This document shows, in pieces, positions 24,930 through 37,386 of a stretch of 64,000 nt of DNA. Source of the DNA: Unio delphinus (lineage: Eukaryota; Mollusca; Bivalvia; Unionida; Unionidae); the NCBI GenBank assembly GCA_029339505.1, contig JAQISU010000166.1, positions 6,915,501 to 6,979,500 on the forward strand. Reading direction: 5' to 3'. The first letter of the stretch is position 1. Each line of letters opens with the position of its first letter. Under the pieces are notes generated by a model that ran no database searches, was not told where the DNA came from, and was given only the letters and a program-made list of their open reading frames with translations. The position numbers were made by a program, and so were the translations under genes.

Positions 24930-25296
24930 GAAAATAATGAACCCTTCATCTAAGCATTTGTGAAGGATAAGTGGAATTAAAGGTGTAAAGCTGGAGGCTG
25001 AGCATGTATACACCCACCCATTCTTTGTTGCCAGTTGAGGTTTTACTACAATGGGGTTTTCCTTCCTATCTTATATAGACAACAAAACACTTCACGTTAA
25101 ACTATGAGATACTTCCTGCTTGTGGCTTCTTTATATATAATTTTTCAGACGTCACATGATCATGTGACTGATAAAAAAGGTTTAATTTTCTTTGAAGAGC
25201 TACTGTTTTCACCAAGCAGCATGCTCAAGCTCTGGCTTTAATACAATAACACCCCTCATCCTTCACAAATGTTTGGATGAGGGGTTCATTTTCATT
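24930..25296. repeat. Fold-back (inverted-repeat) element
   Basis: Left arm 24930-25012 and right arm 25216-25296 are reverse complements over about 80 bases: ATGAACCC, CATTTGTGAAGGAT, AAAGC and GAGCATG are shared in order. The spacer is about 200 bases. No coding; probably a MITE. Confidence 0.6.
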
Positions 25297-26159
25297 GAAT
25301 TCTCTAGAGATTGTCATTTATGACTGATCTCAATTAGCATTTATGAACAGGAAGTATCTATCCATGTTACATTCTTATGTGTCTTCATTAAACAGTACTG
25401 ATATAACTTATATTTTATACCAACTTATCCAATTCTACTGACATGCCTCAAATTAGCCTTAATATTGACAATTGCTCTTTTTTGCAGTAAAATAGAAATT
25501 CTTATTACTAACAAACCTGTACAGAAATCATATAACAATAATGGTACAGAAATGGCAATTATTAAATTTTACTGCTGTTTAGAAACAGATTTTAATGTAC
25601 ATAAAATGTTAGGCAAAAAGCATGCAATTTTCAATTTGATGATTTTCTCCATATCTGATCTTAAAACTCAGAAGACATTAACTGCAGCTTAATTATAGAA
25701 CTGTAAATGTGCTTCATTGCCTGTATATGCATGAATTTAAAAAAAATGTCAGCATTTCTTTGATCAAATTTTCAACCTTTATGCAAAGTGTTGGAACAAA
25801 ATAACTTTTAATTAATCAATTCAAGTACTCTGCCTATATCAAAGCTCAACATTTTCTTGGGTTTTTAAACATGTCCACAAAAACAAGTACCAATGAATAT
25901 ATACTTTTTATCCAAACAAACAAAATTTACACCCCCAAATTTCAAGTGGTTCCTAGTACATCCACCGATCCCATCAAGGTAACATAATCTGACACTCAAT
26001 CAGGTTTATTCAGGTAACAGCTGTGAGGACACTGAATGCAGGCCATCAATGCTGCTACCCAATCAACTATCTGATCAATAAAACTCATTATAATTCACAT
26101 GTATTCAACAGCTGTTTTATTATTTATTTATATAGGCAGTATTTCACTAAACCATACTG

Positions 26160-26391
26160 GGGGCCCAGAGTGGCAGAGTGGTCTAAAGTGCTCTCTGCTA
26201 CGGATCACTGCTATCTCACCTCTGTCTGCGTAGGTATGAGTCTCAGATTCAGCCCATGTGGGTATGTGAGAAAGCTTGCCAGCAGCTTCTCGTGGGGCGG
26301 TGGTTCTTTCCCAGGTTCTTCCTCCACCATTAATACTGGCCACCATGTATAGCCTATTGTGTGCTGAGGAATAGCGTTAAACCCAACAATA
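26160..26391 (+). repeat. tRNA-SINE with Nin-DC/Meta-like 3' domain and 14-bp target duplication
   Basis: A-box-like GTGGCAGAGTGGTCTAA and a degenerate B box GGTATGAGTCTCA are followed by TCTCGTGGGGCGGTGGTTC, TTCCTCCACCATTAATACTG and a GCGTTAAACCCAACAAT end. That is the layout of the conserved central/3' domain found in mollusc and other metazoan SINEs. Perfect 14-bp duplications ACTAAACCATACTG flank it (26146-26159 and 26392-26405). Confidence 0.85.
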
Positions 26392-26405
26392 ACTAAACCA
26401 TACTG

Positions 26406-29356
26406 AATTTGTCAACAATAGCACCAACTCTATTACACTTGAGTATTTAACACTGTAATGGTGCAAAATATCAGAGAGATAATTTCACAGTGCATTGTTT
26501 CATGGTCAACATGAAATGTAAGCATTAACTTTGACAGATTTGCAAGGTTCACCATAGATCTCTACCTGAGATGGATTGGATATGCTTTGCTTGTGGCATG
26601 AATTGTCTGTAGAGTCCATTTAATAACAGTCTGACAGATAAGTCAATGGTAGGTTAAGTGTAGGGAATGACATAGTGGAGACAAACCAGAACATGAAAAT
26701 TATGGGTAATCTTAACGCCATTTGAAAAAATATTTTCCAGAATAGTTAATAAAGGGGACTAGAAATGATAATTCTGACTTCGACAGGAGTGCTACAATTT
26801 TAGATAAACTAATCTGGATTGGCTAAGCTGAATGAGGAGGTGAATTTCATGTTTTCATGAAATCTTGGCAGCCTACTTGAATCTTTCAATCATAATTTTC
26901 TTCAAGGAGTAAAATTGCTATTTAAGATTAATCAAATCAACAAAAACTACAACAACTCCCACATTTTGTAATCCAAATAATGCATTTGTCTCTGCAAGTT
27001 TAGATTTCTCTGTTATGAATGCCTTGGGTGATGACGTGTTCTCCAGATATCTTGTGGTGAACAAGATTTATGAAAATTCTTTAACTCAGTTTCACAAAAG
27101 GATTATTTACTTTTGAAATCTTTTCAATGATGGGATCACAAGTTACACCAGTAATCCCAATGAATGTGCCGAATCCCAGTCAAGGGAATTATTTTATTCA
27201 TTTTACATTAAAGTTATGTTCCACAGTTCCAGTTACTCTGATGTGTTCTTCTACTTCTTTCACTTTCTTTGTTAAGTAATTGTTAGTATAAGCAGTTTTC
27301 ATCTTGCGATCATTTTCTAGTCCAACAAGCATTGAGGTTAGTTTGTCTAGACATGTTGCTGAGCTCAATGAAAATCATTTAAGAGCTTGCTAGATTATGG
27401 GAAGCTACTCCAACATAACACTGTCTATGTTCGAAGTATACATGTTACCATCTCTCATCCTATGCATTGGACACTGAATAAATCCTGATCGCTGTATGTG
27501 ATTTCCTTGGCATCAAAAATATGCACAGCAACTAAACGTCTGCATCAGATATCTCCAACATTCGTCCACAACAAACAGATGTGTGTAATGACAAATACTG
27601 ATAATTTGTCAAATTAAAATGATTTAGCAATGTAGACATAGACAAAGAATTGGTAAATTTAGAGTACGAGAAATTGAAGCTATGGTTTGTCATATGGTTT
27701 AACTGGCTTGATGGTGAAGCAGTTCTTTCAAGATTTTAATGCGCATATAAAAAAAATTCCATGAAAAAATAACTAACCAGTGAAAACAATCAGATTTTAC
27801 ACTATATCTTACTATACACAATAGATGTGTACCAAAAGTGTAAAATGATTAAAATTAATGTTGAATGCAACATACTTAAAACTGCTTAACAGTTAACAGG
27901 CAGCCTGTGTACATGAAGTCAGATAGGTAACAGGTGTAACTTTTGTATATGTGTATCAACTGCCTACAAAGTTATACACATCTATGATGCAAAGTAAATA
28001 TTCCCAAGGACAGTGGGTCTGGAAATCTGAGAATCCCAAAACAAAAGAAAGAGACAAAAGGAATTATATGATGTTAAGTTAGCAAGGGCTTGCAAAATCA
28101 CAAAGGTAAAAAAGCTCCATATCTGAACTGCTCAAGTGTGAAAGAGCAGTTGCAACTAAGACAGAATGACGACCTGACGAAACTAGAGGGAGAGGAGAGA
28201 AATAAAGTAATGCCAACTGATCACTAACAGTGATTCGGAAAAGATCAAAAGTAGACGAAACCAGGTGCAAACATGTGATGCTGACATGCCTGTAATTTGA
28301 GTTCAATCAATCACTCACTTATATGATGACATCTGTTCTATCATTACAACAAAAAAGGCTAATTCTATGCAAAGTGAATCATTCAAATGTCATATTAAAT
28401 TTAATTTTGTTTATGTAATTGATTGAATGTTTATATTTTAAATAGTGGGCTCTTGTTCTTCTGTTTTTTTTTTCTTTCTCCGCTCAGATCTGTTATTCCA
28501 ATAAGTAATTACATATTAAATTTTATTGCTTACTTGATCCTGACAATAACACCATGATCTAACATCTAGATAATGCAAGCCAAAGCACTATAACCTCATG
28601 ACAAACATGTGAAATAAACATAATACAAACTAATGCTCAAATTCATAAAAATCTACTCCCAGGCATAATTTTCGAAATTCCATATCAAAAAGCATTATAT
28701 TGTCTATTTAACTTTATATGGCATTAACATTATTTAATGTTTCATTAATAATTTATGGTTTGAGTATATCTAACAGCCAGAACAATATGGTTCACATGTA
28801 ATTTTATCCACGAAAATACTGAGCAATTGATGTGATGTGCAAGCAAGCAGAATGGGTTTTACAAATTACAACTTTATACAGGATTTTCTTTTCTTTTATA
28901 GCGAACAGTGTGAGACCAAAGATTCCACTTTTATATTCATGCAGACACTGCAAGGACCATAAAAAAGCATGAAATTAGAAATGGAAGGTGAGCTAAAGAC
29001 AATTTTAATTCAATACATTTGGACCACAAAGTAAATCCTTAACACTCCTATATAAAGCTGCAATACAAATACAGCCCTCCTAGCCTTTATTTTCCAATCA
29101 ATAAACCATAACAGAGAATAAACAATCCAAGAAGCTAGTTTTCTAACTGGGAATATCACACAGAATCCATTCACAAGCTATTGGCAATTGGCCACTCAGA
29201 TTTTAAGAGAATGCTTCATCCACTAATTACACGCAGAAGATATTAATCTTAAATAGCAATTTTACTCCTTAAAGAAAATAATGATTGAAAGATTCAAGTA
29301 GGCTGCCAAGAATTCATGAAAACAGTATAATCAAGTATGAAGTTGTACACATTTTA

Positions 29357-29360
<4 letters not shown>
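26406..29360. other. Intronic sequence, nothing recognised
   Basis: Nearly 3 kb of AT-rich intron 2 without long open frames, clear repeats or RNA genes. Confidence 0.5.

Positions 29361-29450
<90 letters not shown>
29361..29450. repeat. (TA)n(CA)n compound microsatellite
   Basis: About 74 bases of TA followed by CA. Same composition as the tract at 12377-12458. Confidence 0.95.
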
Positions 29451-30418
29451 AGCAAAAGTGTCTAGTTTTTATGCCATATATACTCACTAAAAGATGTAAC
29501 AAACTGCAAACTGCACAGACCCAGATCTGCCATTGCATAATGCTCTGGCAGGTCTCTGTTTGTGCAGTTTGTAAGAAGTAAACAGAACAAACAGTACAGA
29601 CCCTGATCTACAGGTGCATTATTATATTATAGTAGATCATGATGATTTTGTTTTCTGCAGTTTGACTTATAAGGGAGTATATATGGTACACTGTTGCAGT
29701 CAAAACCATGTTATCTTGATTGCATCAGGGCTGTTAAAAAATTATGGAGATATCAGGGTTTGTTTGTTTGTTTAATTAGGATTTTTCAACAAGTCGGGCT
29801 GACTGTACTTGAGATCTGAAATGGAATCTTCACATTCAAAAAAATCTGCACCAAGGCAAACTGTGCATTAGGCTTATTACTGCACAACTTATAAGCATGT
29901 GAAAGAATCAACTATCACAGAATTACTTTGTTCTATTTTTGAATATACCTGTACAGTTTGAGAAGCCCACTCTCAAATATTACTGGATGAAAATGAAAAA
30001 ATCCAGACACGAGCAGCCTGATTTGTTACATCCAATTATTGCTATAAACAAACATGACTTCCATTTTTAATAAGTTTTCTTCAAAACCCTTAAACTAATG
30101 TGGAATGGAAAGCAGAATACTCTTTCTAGCACAAATCCCTCAAAAGTATTGATGCTCTACTAGGTGAAAAAAGAAATAATTCCAGGATTTCAAGGAAATA
30201 CCATTTATTCCTGCTGAGTGTTTAAACTGTCTTTGATATTCTCCACCAATAACGAACAAGACTTTCAAATCAGCAGCTATAGCATACATGTTGGGTGTCA
30301 AATTTGCACCATTTAACTTACGGACCAAATAGACGCCATTAAAAGTCTTGGTGACAACACATGTCAACATGACAATCATTCAGAGAAGTAATTAACACCT
30401 GGTAAATTTTAACAATAG

Positions 30419-31257
30419 CATAGCTGCCAACTCTCCAGGCTTCCAATTAGTGAAAATAGTGAATTTTAACATGAATTCATAAAGCGATCTTCGAGTCCAG
30501 GAATATTTGTCAGAATAAATGTATAGCATGGTCTCCAGCTGATAAGGTAGATTGTGTTCAAGAAGAAAACTCACAAACAATGCTTCAGTATTGGTAGCTT
30601 GCAGGTCTTCCATCAATGGCTTAAAATGTTCCAAAGCTGAAATCTGCTGCAAGTTCTTCATTTTTCCAACCTCGCTGTGCTTTTTGCTACCAATGTGCTT
30701 CCTCACATTGTCTCTGCCATCATGCCCAATGCTAAAATTTGTGGCACACTATGTGCAAAAAGCATGATGTATATCGGTGTGTGATGGCTGAATGCACAGC
30801 CAATGTTTTGTATATTCCAAACTAAATTTACCTTTTTGTGCAATACATCTCTTTTTCCTTGGTGGTAAGACATTTTCAAGATGTGATGCCAATTGGTAAT
30901 TCAAATCAGTGTTGATGGTGCATGCACAGAACAACATTCCTGTTAGACCCCAGTTTCTCTCAAAAGCATTTGTAAAACTACTCTTATACATATAGATTAA
31001 ATATGTTAAAATGCTTGCTACCAGGCCAACGGTACCAATAAGCTCCCACTAATACTGTGACCAACAGTAACTGACTGTTTCGTCAAGTGCCGATATCACA
31101 ATTAGCACTTAACAGGAAATCAGTTATTTTAATAAAGATTTAAAATAATTAAGAATTGAAGAATTCATGATTTTTTTGTGCATGCAGCATGAATTTGTGA
31201 ACCACTGAAAAAGTCATGATGAAATTCATGCCAAAATCACGAGGGTTGGCAGCTATG
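30419..31257 (-). mobile_element. Second element with CATAGCTGCC termini and a zinc-finger frame
   Basis: Perfect 13-base inverted termini CATAGCTGCCAAC at 30419-30431 and 31245-31257. Minus-strand frames encode PPRKKRCIAQKGKF, SLEYTKHWLCIQPSHTDI, then a C2H2/BED-like finger FCTLCATNFSIGH followed by NVRKHIGSKKHSE. This resembles the N-terminal finger of hAT-like domesticated genes. The frame ends at the left terminus. No clear target duplication. Confidence 0.6.
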
Positions 31258-31329
31258 TCACAGCCATTATCACTGTAATATTTTCTTTTTATTTAATATC
31301 AATTAGCAACCAATCATTTGGTAAATACC

Positions 31330-31870
31330 AAAAGGTTGACATATTCATTCAATTAGGACAAATGGATACAATATTTTCAAGATGGCCATCACAGTGGCCC
31401 TATTAGGAGTCAATATGCAACGATTTCATATTAAATCAGTTAGACCACATAAAAACTCTTCTCATTAGAAACCCATGTCAATATAACTTTCTATTTACGA
31501 GCAGTAGTAAGAGTTCCAAGATTACAAGATTGGACATAAGATTATCTCCAGTTGACTTTAAGATTATATAAAGTCTTAAGCTGAAAACCTATACTGATAT
31601 CATTTTCTGTTTTGAATGAATAATATTTACAAATTTTCAAGACAGCTGAGTCGCCATAATGGATACCTGAAGCATAATAAACTGGACAACATAAGAAGTC
31701 ACTGATCAAATTCCATGCCAAAATAATTTTTGCTTTTGGTGTAACTTAAGAGCAATTCTCAAGGTGGTTGCAAAAGACATTTGATCAGCATTTTCATTAC
31801 AACCAACAAGACATCATAAGATGTCGTTTAGTTAAATCATTATGTTAATACATTTACGACCATCCAGTCC
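31330..31870. repeat. Second block of the 145-170 bp tandem repeat
   Basis: Units with ATTTTCAAGATGGCCATC, ACATCATAAGAAGTC and CCATGTCAATAT repeat at about 31455, 31573, 31696 and 31820. The period (about 120) is shorter than in the block at 1-600, and the units are heavily diverged. Confidence 0.5.
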
Positions 31871-32840
31871 TCGAATCCTGTGAAACCTCTAAAGATCACC
31901 TCTGCCTCAACCACAGCCACTCTTAAAAGGTTCTTGCTGCAGTCCAGCTGTATCCAGAAAAGCTGAAGTGACCAAAGATTGATCACTCAACTGACACTGA
32001 TGGTAGAAGACTTTCACATCACAAGACAAGATCCCTCCCCTAAAAGGAGCAAAGGGATTGTCCAATCATAACAAGGGGTTAAAAGGGACATAATATTCAC
32101 TCTAAGTGCAGCAATGTTTTTTTTTAAATTAGTTCTTCAACCATGCTACCCTCTTTATATAAAGTTATTATTTTCAGGATAAACATGACATCCAAGTATT
32201 TTAGTGACACAGTAAAAACTGTCTTGGGAGACTACTGCTATGAGAGTCCACCTGCTTTGGGAGACCAGAATCTCAATGCAGATTTATTGATTATATAGTG
32301 TTATGACCTGTTATGAAAGACCATTGTTTTATGACAGAATGGGTGGTCTTTCAAGACAGGTTCTATTTTATCTCCATCTTTAAAAGAAGCATTCTTTTGA
32401 GAGATGTACGGAAAATAAAATTTTCAAGATACCTTTTATGGTAGCCATATTGGATGCTGTTGTTTAACAGCAATTTTAGTATATTACTGACTCTATCATG
32501 CCAGGCAATTGGAAACTTATTTGCAATTCACAAAGATACACAATGGTTGCCAACCCAGGCAGGCCTGGGTAAATCAATTATGTTACCTTTGAATAATGAG
32601 GCCAGTGCTACATCTACTGACCTATCATGACTCCATATTTGATGTCTAAGGGCATTTTTTTCTCTTACAGAACCAACTAGACCTCGAGATGATTATAGGT
32701 GTATGGATTAATATAAATCCTCAAAGCAGTTTACGATAAGAAGCAATACAAATTTTGATCTAACAGACATGGGGATTATGAACAATCAGCCATCACATAA
32801 GCTCTTGTATTGCCTGACTAGTAGATTTAATAATGTATAC
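31871..32840. other. Intronic sequence with repeat-like blocks
   Basis: 32190-32360 has a GTCTTGGGAGACTA / GTCTTTCAAGACAG pair in opposite orientations, and 33015-33060 has a similar TCTTGAAAGACCAATG phrase, so a further small MITE family is likely. No coding. Confidence 0.4.
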
Positions 32841-32921
32841 CCGGCACATATGCTCCACCATCTGAAGCCGCCCATCAAGCTCTCTTCTGACCTGAGCTGC
32901 CTGCTCATCAGCATTGTCCAG
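32841..32921 (-). CDS. CADPS: CADPS exon 2 (27 codons)
   Basis: A short exon recognised by its translation: [10 protein letters not shown], then [13 protein letters not shown]. This directly continues the LYNACQ that ends exon 1, as in vertebrate and insect CADPS. The acceptor is TTTTTTCAG and the donor is CGG followed by GTATAC; both junctions are phase 0, so reading passes cleanly from exon 1 to exon 3. The ending MCR replaces the IAR or MAR usual in other animals. The upstream intron is about 10.05 kb and the downstream intron about 20.6 kb. Confidence 0.95.
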
Positions 32922-35012
32922 CTGAAAAAATGAAAATACCAAAATTTAATAACTTTAAATACTCAAAGAAATTACAAGCTGTGAGACCCTCTGTATATGC
33001 TTACATATAGTCAAACCAGTCTTGAAAGACCAATGCAATGAGAACACATATTCTCTATATACAGATTATTGATAATGTGTTATGAAGGGCACGAAACTAG
33101 AATCTTTTCTAAAATAACCCACAGGATCACTAAAATAAAATTTGTATTAATCCTTTGTAAGTTTCACTGATCCTGCTAAAATCAGACAGCAGTCAGTTGT
33201 TTTTAATCTGACATTTATTATTCATCAACATCAACTTAAAACAATATTTCAAGACTCTGGAATGAAGTACAGTATCCCATGACCTTTTGTATCTCTCTGA
33301 ACACTCATTTCAGATAATGTGCAATAGCACACCTCTCCTTGAGGCATTTGTGGTAATTTTCTCAGAATTTCTGGTATTGTCTCAGGCTTTTCTCTTAATT
33401 ATACTTGTGATCACAGTTTCTCTTGTCATCATCTAATGTATGCCTGTTGGTCAGATTGTCAGCACAAAATCCACTGAATATTAAAGCATAGTGTTTGGTA
33501 TATTTCTGGATAATTTGCCAGTTGATAAATGTGATCTTTTACAAATTGTTGATTGTAGCCTGAGACCATATGAAGTCAGTGCTTGGTGTTGGCACACCTG
33601 GCTAGTTTCCTGTGCATGCAGCATTTATTGAATTCATGAACAGAAGGATGTTGGAAGGTATTCAATTAACTCAAAAAACAATTAACTACTAGAGGTTAAG
33701 AAGACTCAAAAATATTATTTAGCTGTTATGATAACTAGAGAAGGTAATTTTCACTGCTCCAATGAATCAGTGACATGAATTTTACTGTTCCATTAAAAAA
33801 AATCTCCATGCGTAGTCTTAATTTCAAGCCTTTATTTCAAGTTGGACTTTTAGGGAAAAGTGACTAATTTTGGGGCAGAGTGGAAGTGAGACCTGCACAG
33901 GGAATAAGTGGGAGTAAGGCAAGCACACTGTGTGTATGTGTGTGTGTTGTATTTGGTGTAAACTGAGGACATTCATGAGATTACTCGCCAACATACAGAG
34001 GACATGTCACCAACTGATGAAGTCCTCAGTTGGAAAAATGGTAAAATCTTGCTTAAGGCAACTATTTTGGACTAGAATATAAACTCATGATTTGTAGGAA
34101 GGTCCCCGTTTCATGCTTGATGCTTTGTTTCTTCCAAAGCTACTATAGCAATACACGTTATCGATCGCCTGGTAGAAAACCTTTAGAAAGTTCTCCACTA
34201 ACAAATTACACGTTGCAAAAACAATTTATTTCACTTTACCAAGCATCAAATACCAACTACATGTACTTAGCTAAACTATACGAAAAGCTGGAGCATATAA
34301 CAGTCCCTGGTATTTTTTATTAATATTTCATGCATGTGAGACAATAGTGTTGGGAAACTCATGATACATTCATACCATACACATCCAATCGAGGCAAATA
34401 AATCTACAACATATGAAGTACATCAAACTGCTATTGGAAATACGCATGAATTCATTGTAGAGTTGTACCAAAATTGCCCAATTATCCAATGTAATATTAA
34501 AAAGACCTTAATATGCACCCAAAAATTATGATTATTCAATTAGATATACCAGCTCCTATTTCATAATTTGCATACTTAGTATTCAAACAGGAGAGAACAG
34601 ATGTGAATAAAGTGAAAAATCCCATTACAGTGAGATCAATTTATCACTAACCAAATTTGGAAGATACACGCACAAAACTTCAGTAAATATAGAGAAAGAT
34701 GATTATATTATATAGAGGTCAAACATTTATCATCAAGATGATCAGTCCGAAAATGACACATTTCATTACAGTAATATCTCTTTCATTATCATGTTCTAAA
34801 CATCTGTGACTTGTAACACATGCAAGCAATCATAAACTGCCGAATGCATTCAATGTTCTTTTAAATGTACATGTATATACTTCAGCTGATGATTTCATGA
34901 CTTTGCCATACTATGAATTATGTTTGTATTGATAGTTCTGTTGTAAACAAAGTCTTATTAAATCAGCACTCAAATTTCAAAACCTAAACACAAGGTTTCA
35001 ATCTATTTTTTT
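32922..35012. other. CADPS intron 1, nothing recognised
   Basis: AT-rich. The 78-codon frame at 34087-34323 has no recognisable motif. Confidence 0.5.
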
Positions 35013-35464
35013 CAAGTTGTTAAATTGTTGAGTTAAAAAATTTAAACACATTTTGTTGATTTGTTTCAGTTAAATTGCAACATCTTTTGTAGTATTTATA
35101 AACAATGACAAACATGAAAATTATGTCCTTCTATACTTTAAACTATAGATACATCACATGTGAACGCAAGAATTTCGGGGGATGGTAGCAGTATTTCAGT
35201 TACATATAACTGAAAAGCCATAAAAATTTGCGTTCATTTAACAAACTTGTAGAACAAAAGTAACAAACAATGTAATATTATTGTCAGGTTAAAGTATACA
35301 TGAGATTACTCCTGTATATTTATAAACATATTGAACTCTTGATCAAAGATATAACTGTGTAACAAAACTTAAAATTTGATCTTAGTAACTGATTATAATC
35401 GATAATCAGTTGGTTAAGGGGAACTGATTATTGATTATGAATTTCTGACCGATTCCCATCACTA
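35013..35464. mobile_element. Second copy of the 21203-21907 MITE, left-truncated
   Basis: From TCAAGTTGTTAAATTGTTGA to GACCGATTCCCATCACT, this region follows 21445-21905 base for base with scattered substitutions and small indels. The left 240 bases of the long form are absent. The same orientation and the same right terminus make it a dispersed copy, not a local duplication. Confidence 0.65.
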
Positions 35465-35689
35465 GTATGACCTCCAAAGCAGTGGATTAGTCCAAAGCAT
35501 GTTATGTCATACTAAAGTCTAATTGCATGACAATCAGTCAATCAATAAATTAAGCATTCAGCAATAACAAGATACATATTCAAATAATAATGTAATTGTG
35601 TTAAAGAACAGTTATAGACGAAACCTTTATGGATATTAGAGTTTCTTAATACTAGCAGGTGATTTGGATTTGATTTTAAATTAGCTTTA

Positions 35690-35960
35690 ACAATCTTTCA
35701 GTCATATCACTACAATGTCGGCAGTGTGGCAGTTTACACTGATCTTAGACAATGAGGCATCACATCACAGATATGTAGCATGATGCCCCACCCAGTCACA
35801 TTATTTTGATACCAGGCTGGTTAGTCCTAACACTAACCTCTTAATGCTGAGCGCCTAGAAAGGCAGCTGTTGGTACCATTTGTATGTCTTTGTTATGACT
35901 CGGTCTGGGAATGAACCCACAACTTCCTGCAATCAAGCTGTGCAAAAGATGTGGTCAGCA
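35690..35960 (-). repeat. tRNA-derived SINE, same family as 41468-42050
   Basis: On the reverse strand: B-box-like GTGGGTTCATTCCCAGA, then CTCAGCATTAAGAGGTTA, ACCAGCCTGGTATCAAAAT, and a 3' part GCAGTGTGGCAGTTTAC-like (plus sense). The last part is also found at 2105-2190. Confidence 0.65.
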
Positions 35961-36257
35961 TTATAGTTAGGGGTTATTGTACAACTGGTATGGTCAGCAT
36001 TACAGGGAGAAGGAACTGTATAAATCATATGGTCAGCATTATATAATGAGATTAATGTACCACTGATATGGTAAACATAACATTCAGAAGGTACTGTACA
36101 AATGATTTGGTCAGCATTGGAGTTAGAGAGTACTGTAAAATGATAATGTCATTGAAAGAATGTTGATAAAAATCAATGATGAAGTCAAGAGTTATTCAAA
36201 CAAAAGACAAGAATGATGTACTTCCTTCTCCGACTATAAATGTTACCCCATCTTCTG

Positions 36258-36455
36258 GCAGCAGTGAGTTACGGATCATTGCCATCTCACCTCTGTCTGC
36301 TTGGTTCGACCAATGTGGGTATGTGAGAAAACTTGGCAGTTGCTTCTCGTGGGTTGGTGGTTCTTTACGGCTATCTCTTCCTCAATCATTAATACTGGCC
36401 ACCATACATGGTCAATCTTGTGATGAAAAATGGTGTCAAACCCTACAAGAACAAC
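36258..36455 (+). repeat. SINE copy, same family as 26160-26391, 5'-truncated
   Basis: GATCATTGCCATCTCACCTC, GTGGGTATGTGAGAAAACTT, TCTCGTGGGTTGGTGGTTC, then ATTAATACTGGCCACCATAC parallels the intact copy, with more substitutions. The open frames on both strands here follow the repeat and are not genes. Confidence 0.75.
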
Positions 36456-36459
36456 CCAT

Positions 36460-37384
36460 CTTCTAACATATCCCACTGCAAAAAGAGCCTGACAAATACC
36501 AATGAAGCCATCAATCCCCCACTGTATCTACTTATTAAATCTTGATCAGCTAAATTAATGATAACTTTTGTTAGAGTGTAATCCCCATTATCTGAAATGA
36601 CAGTAATTCTAGCTGCCTAAAATCAATGAAATGAATCAAATGCAACTACAAAATACCCCCCCCAACCCTGATTCAAGTAGACCTAGCAAAGTATAGGCCA
36701 TGATATTGACTGGATTGATTTTATGTGTTCAGTAATTTTCATATAATACAATGTAGTAAGTGTGGTATTCAGCATAAACATGTAGATACCTATTCATAAA
36801 GTAGGCAGTAGACAGCATTTGGTCCTTTGTGTATTTGAAACTATTGGAGATGATTTCTGAAATACTTCTTTCATCCTGTCAAAGAACCATAATGTCATCA
36901 ACAACAGTCTAAATAAAGCGCAGGTAACCAGCCAAACAAGTACAGTTATTAAAACTTGCATTATTTTAACCAGTCCATTTCACAATGTTCTGGAAACCCC
37001 ATTTATCAAACTCAAAACTAGGCCATTTTGTGCCAGGATAAATGTTCACTAACTTGTATGTTCATGACGTAATTTTTCTTCTATTCATGCTGAAAGAAAA
37101 AGATCCTTGTCCATTTTATACTTAAAATGTGTGAATACTCGTTGTGCATTTTACTTTGCACTAGTTGGAACTGTTATGATATTTCAAAGGAAGGGCCAAA
37201 AAAGTGATCAATGCTTATTTCATAAAAAGTTCCACATGACATGATACGAAGTCATACAATCTGGTCCATATGAATAAAGGATTTATTTATCTAACAATAG
37301 ATTCTAATGCATTTTATAATCAAAGTTTACGGCTTCCTTTCATGGTGCATTTGAATTTCTCCACTCCAAACCCAATATTGTATA
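36460..37384. other. CADPS intron 1, nothing recognised
   Basis: No open frame of note and no repeat recognised. Confidence 0.5.
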
Positions 37385-37386
37385 TA

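Noticed and set aside
30140..30379. 79-codon minus-strand frame next to the CATAGCTGCC element
   Set aside because: Lies outside the element's terminus, matches no family and has no convincing splice sites.
36176..36466. 96-codon plus-strand frame
   Set aside because: Lies over a SINE copy; the protein resembles only translated SINE.
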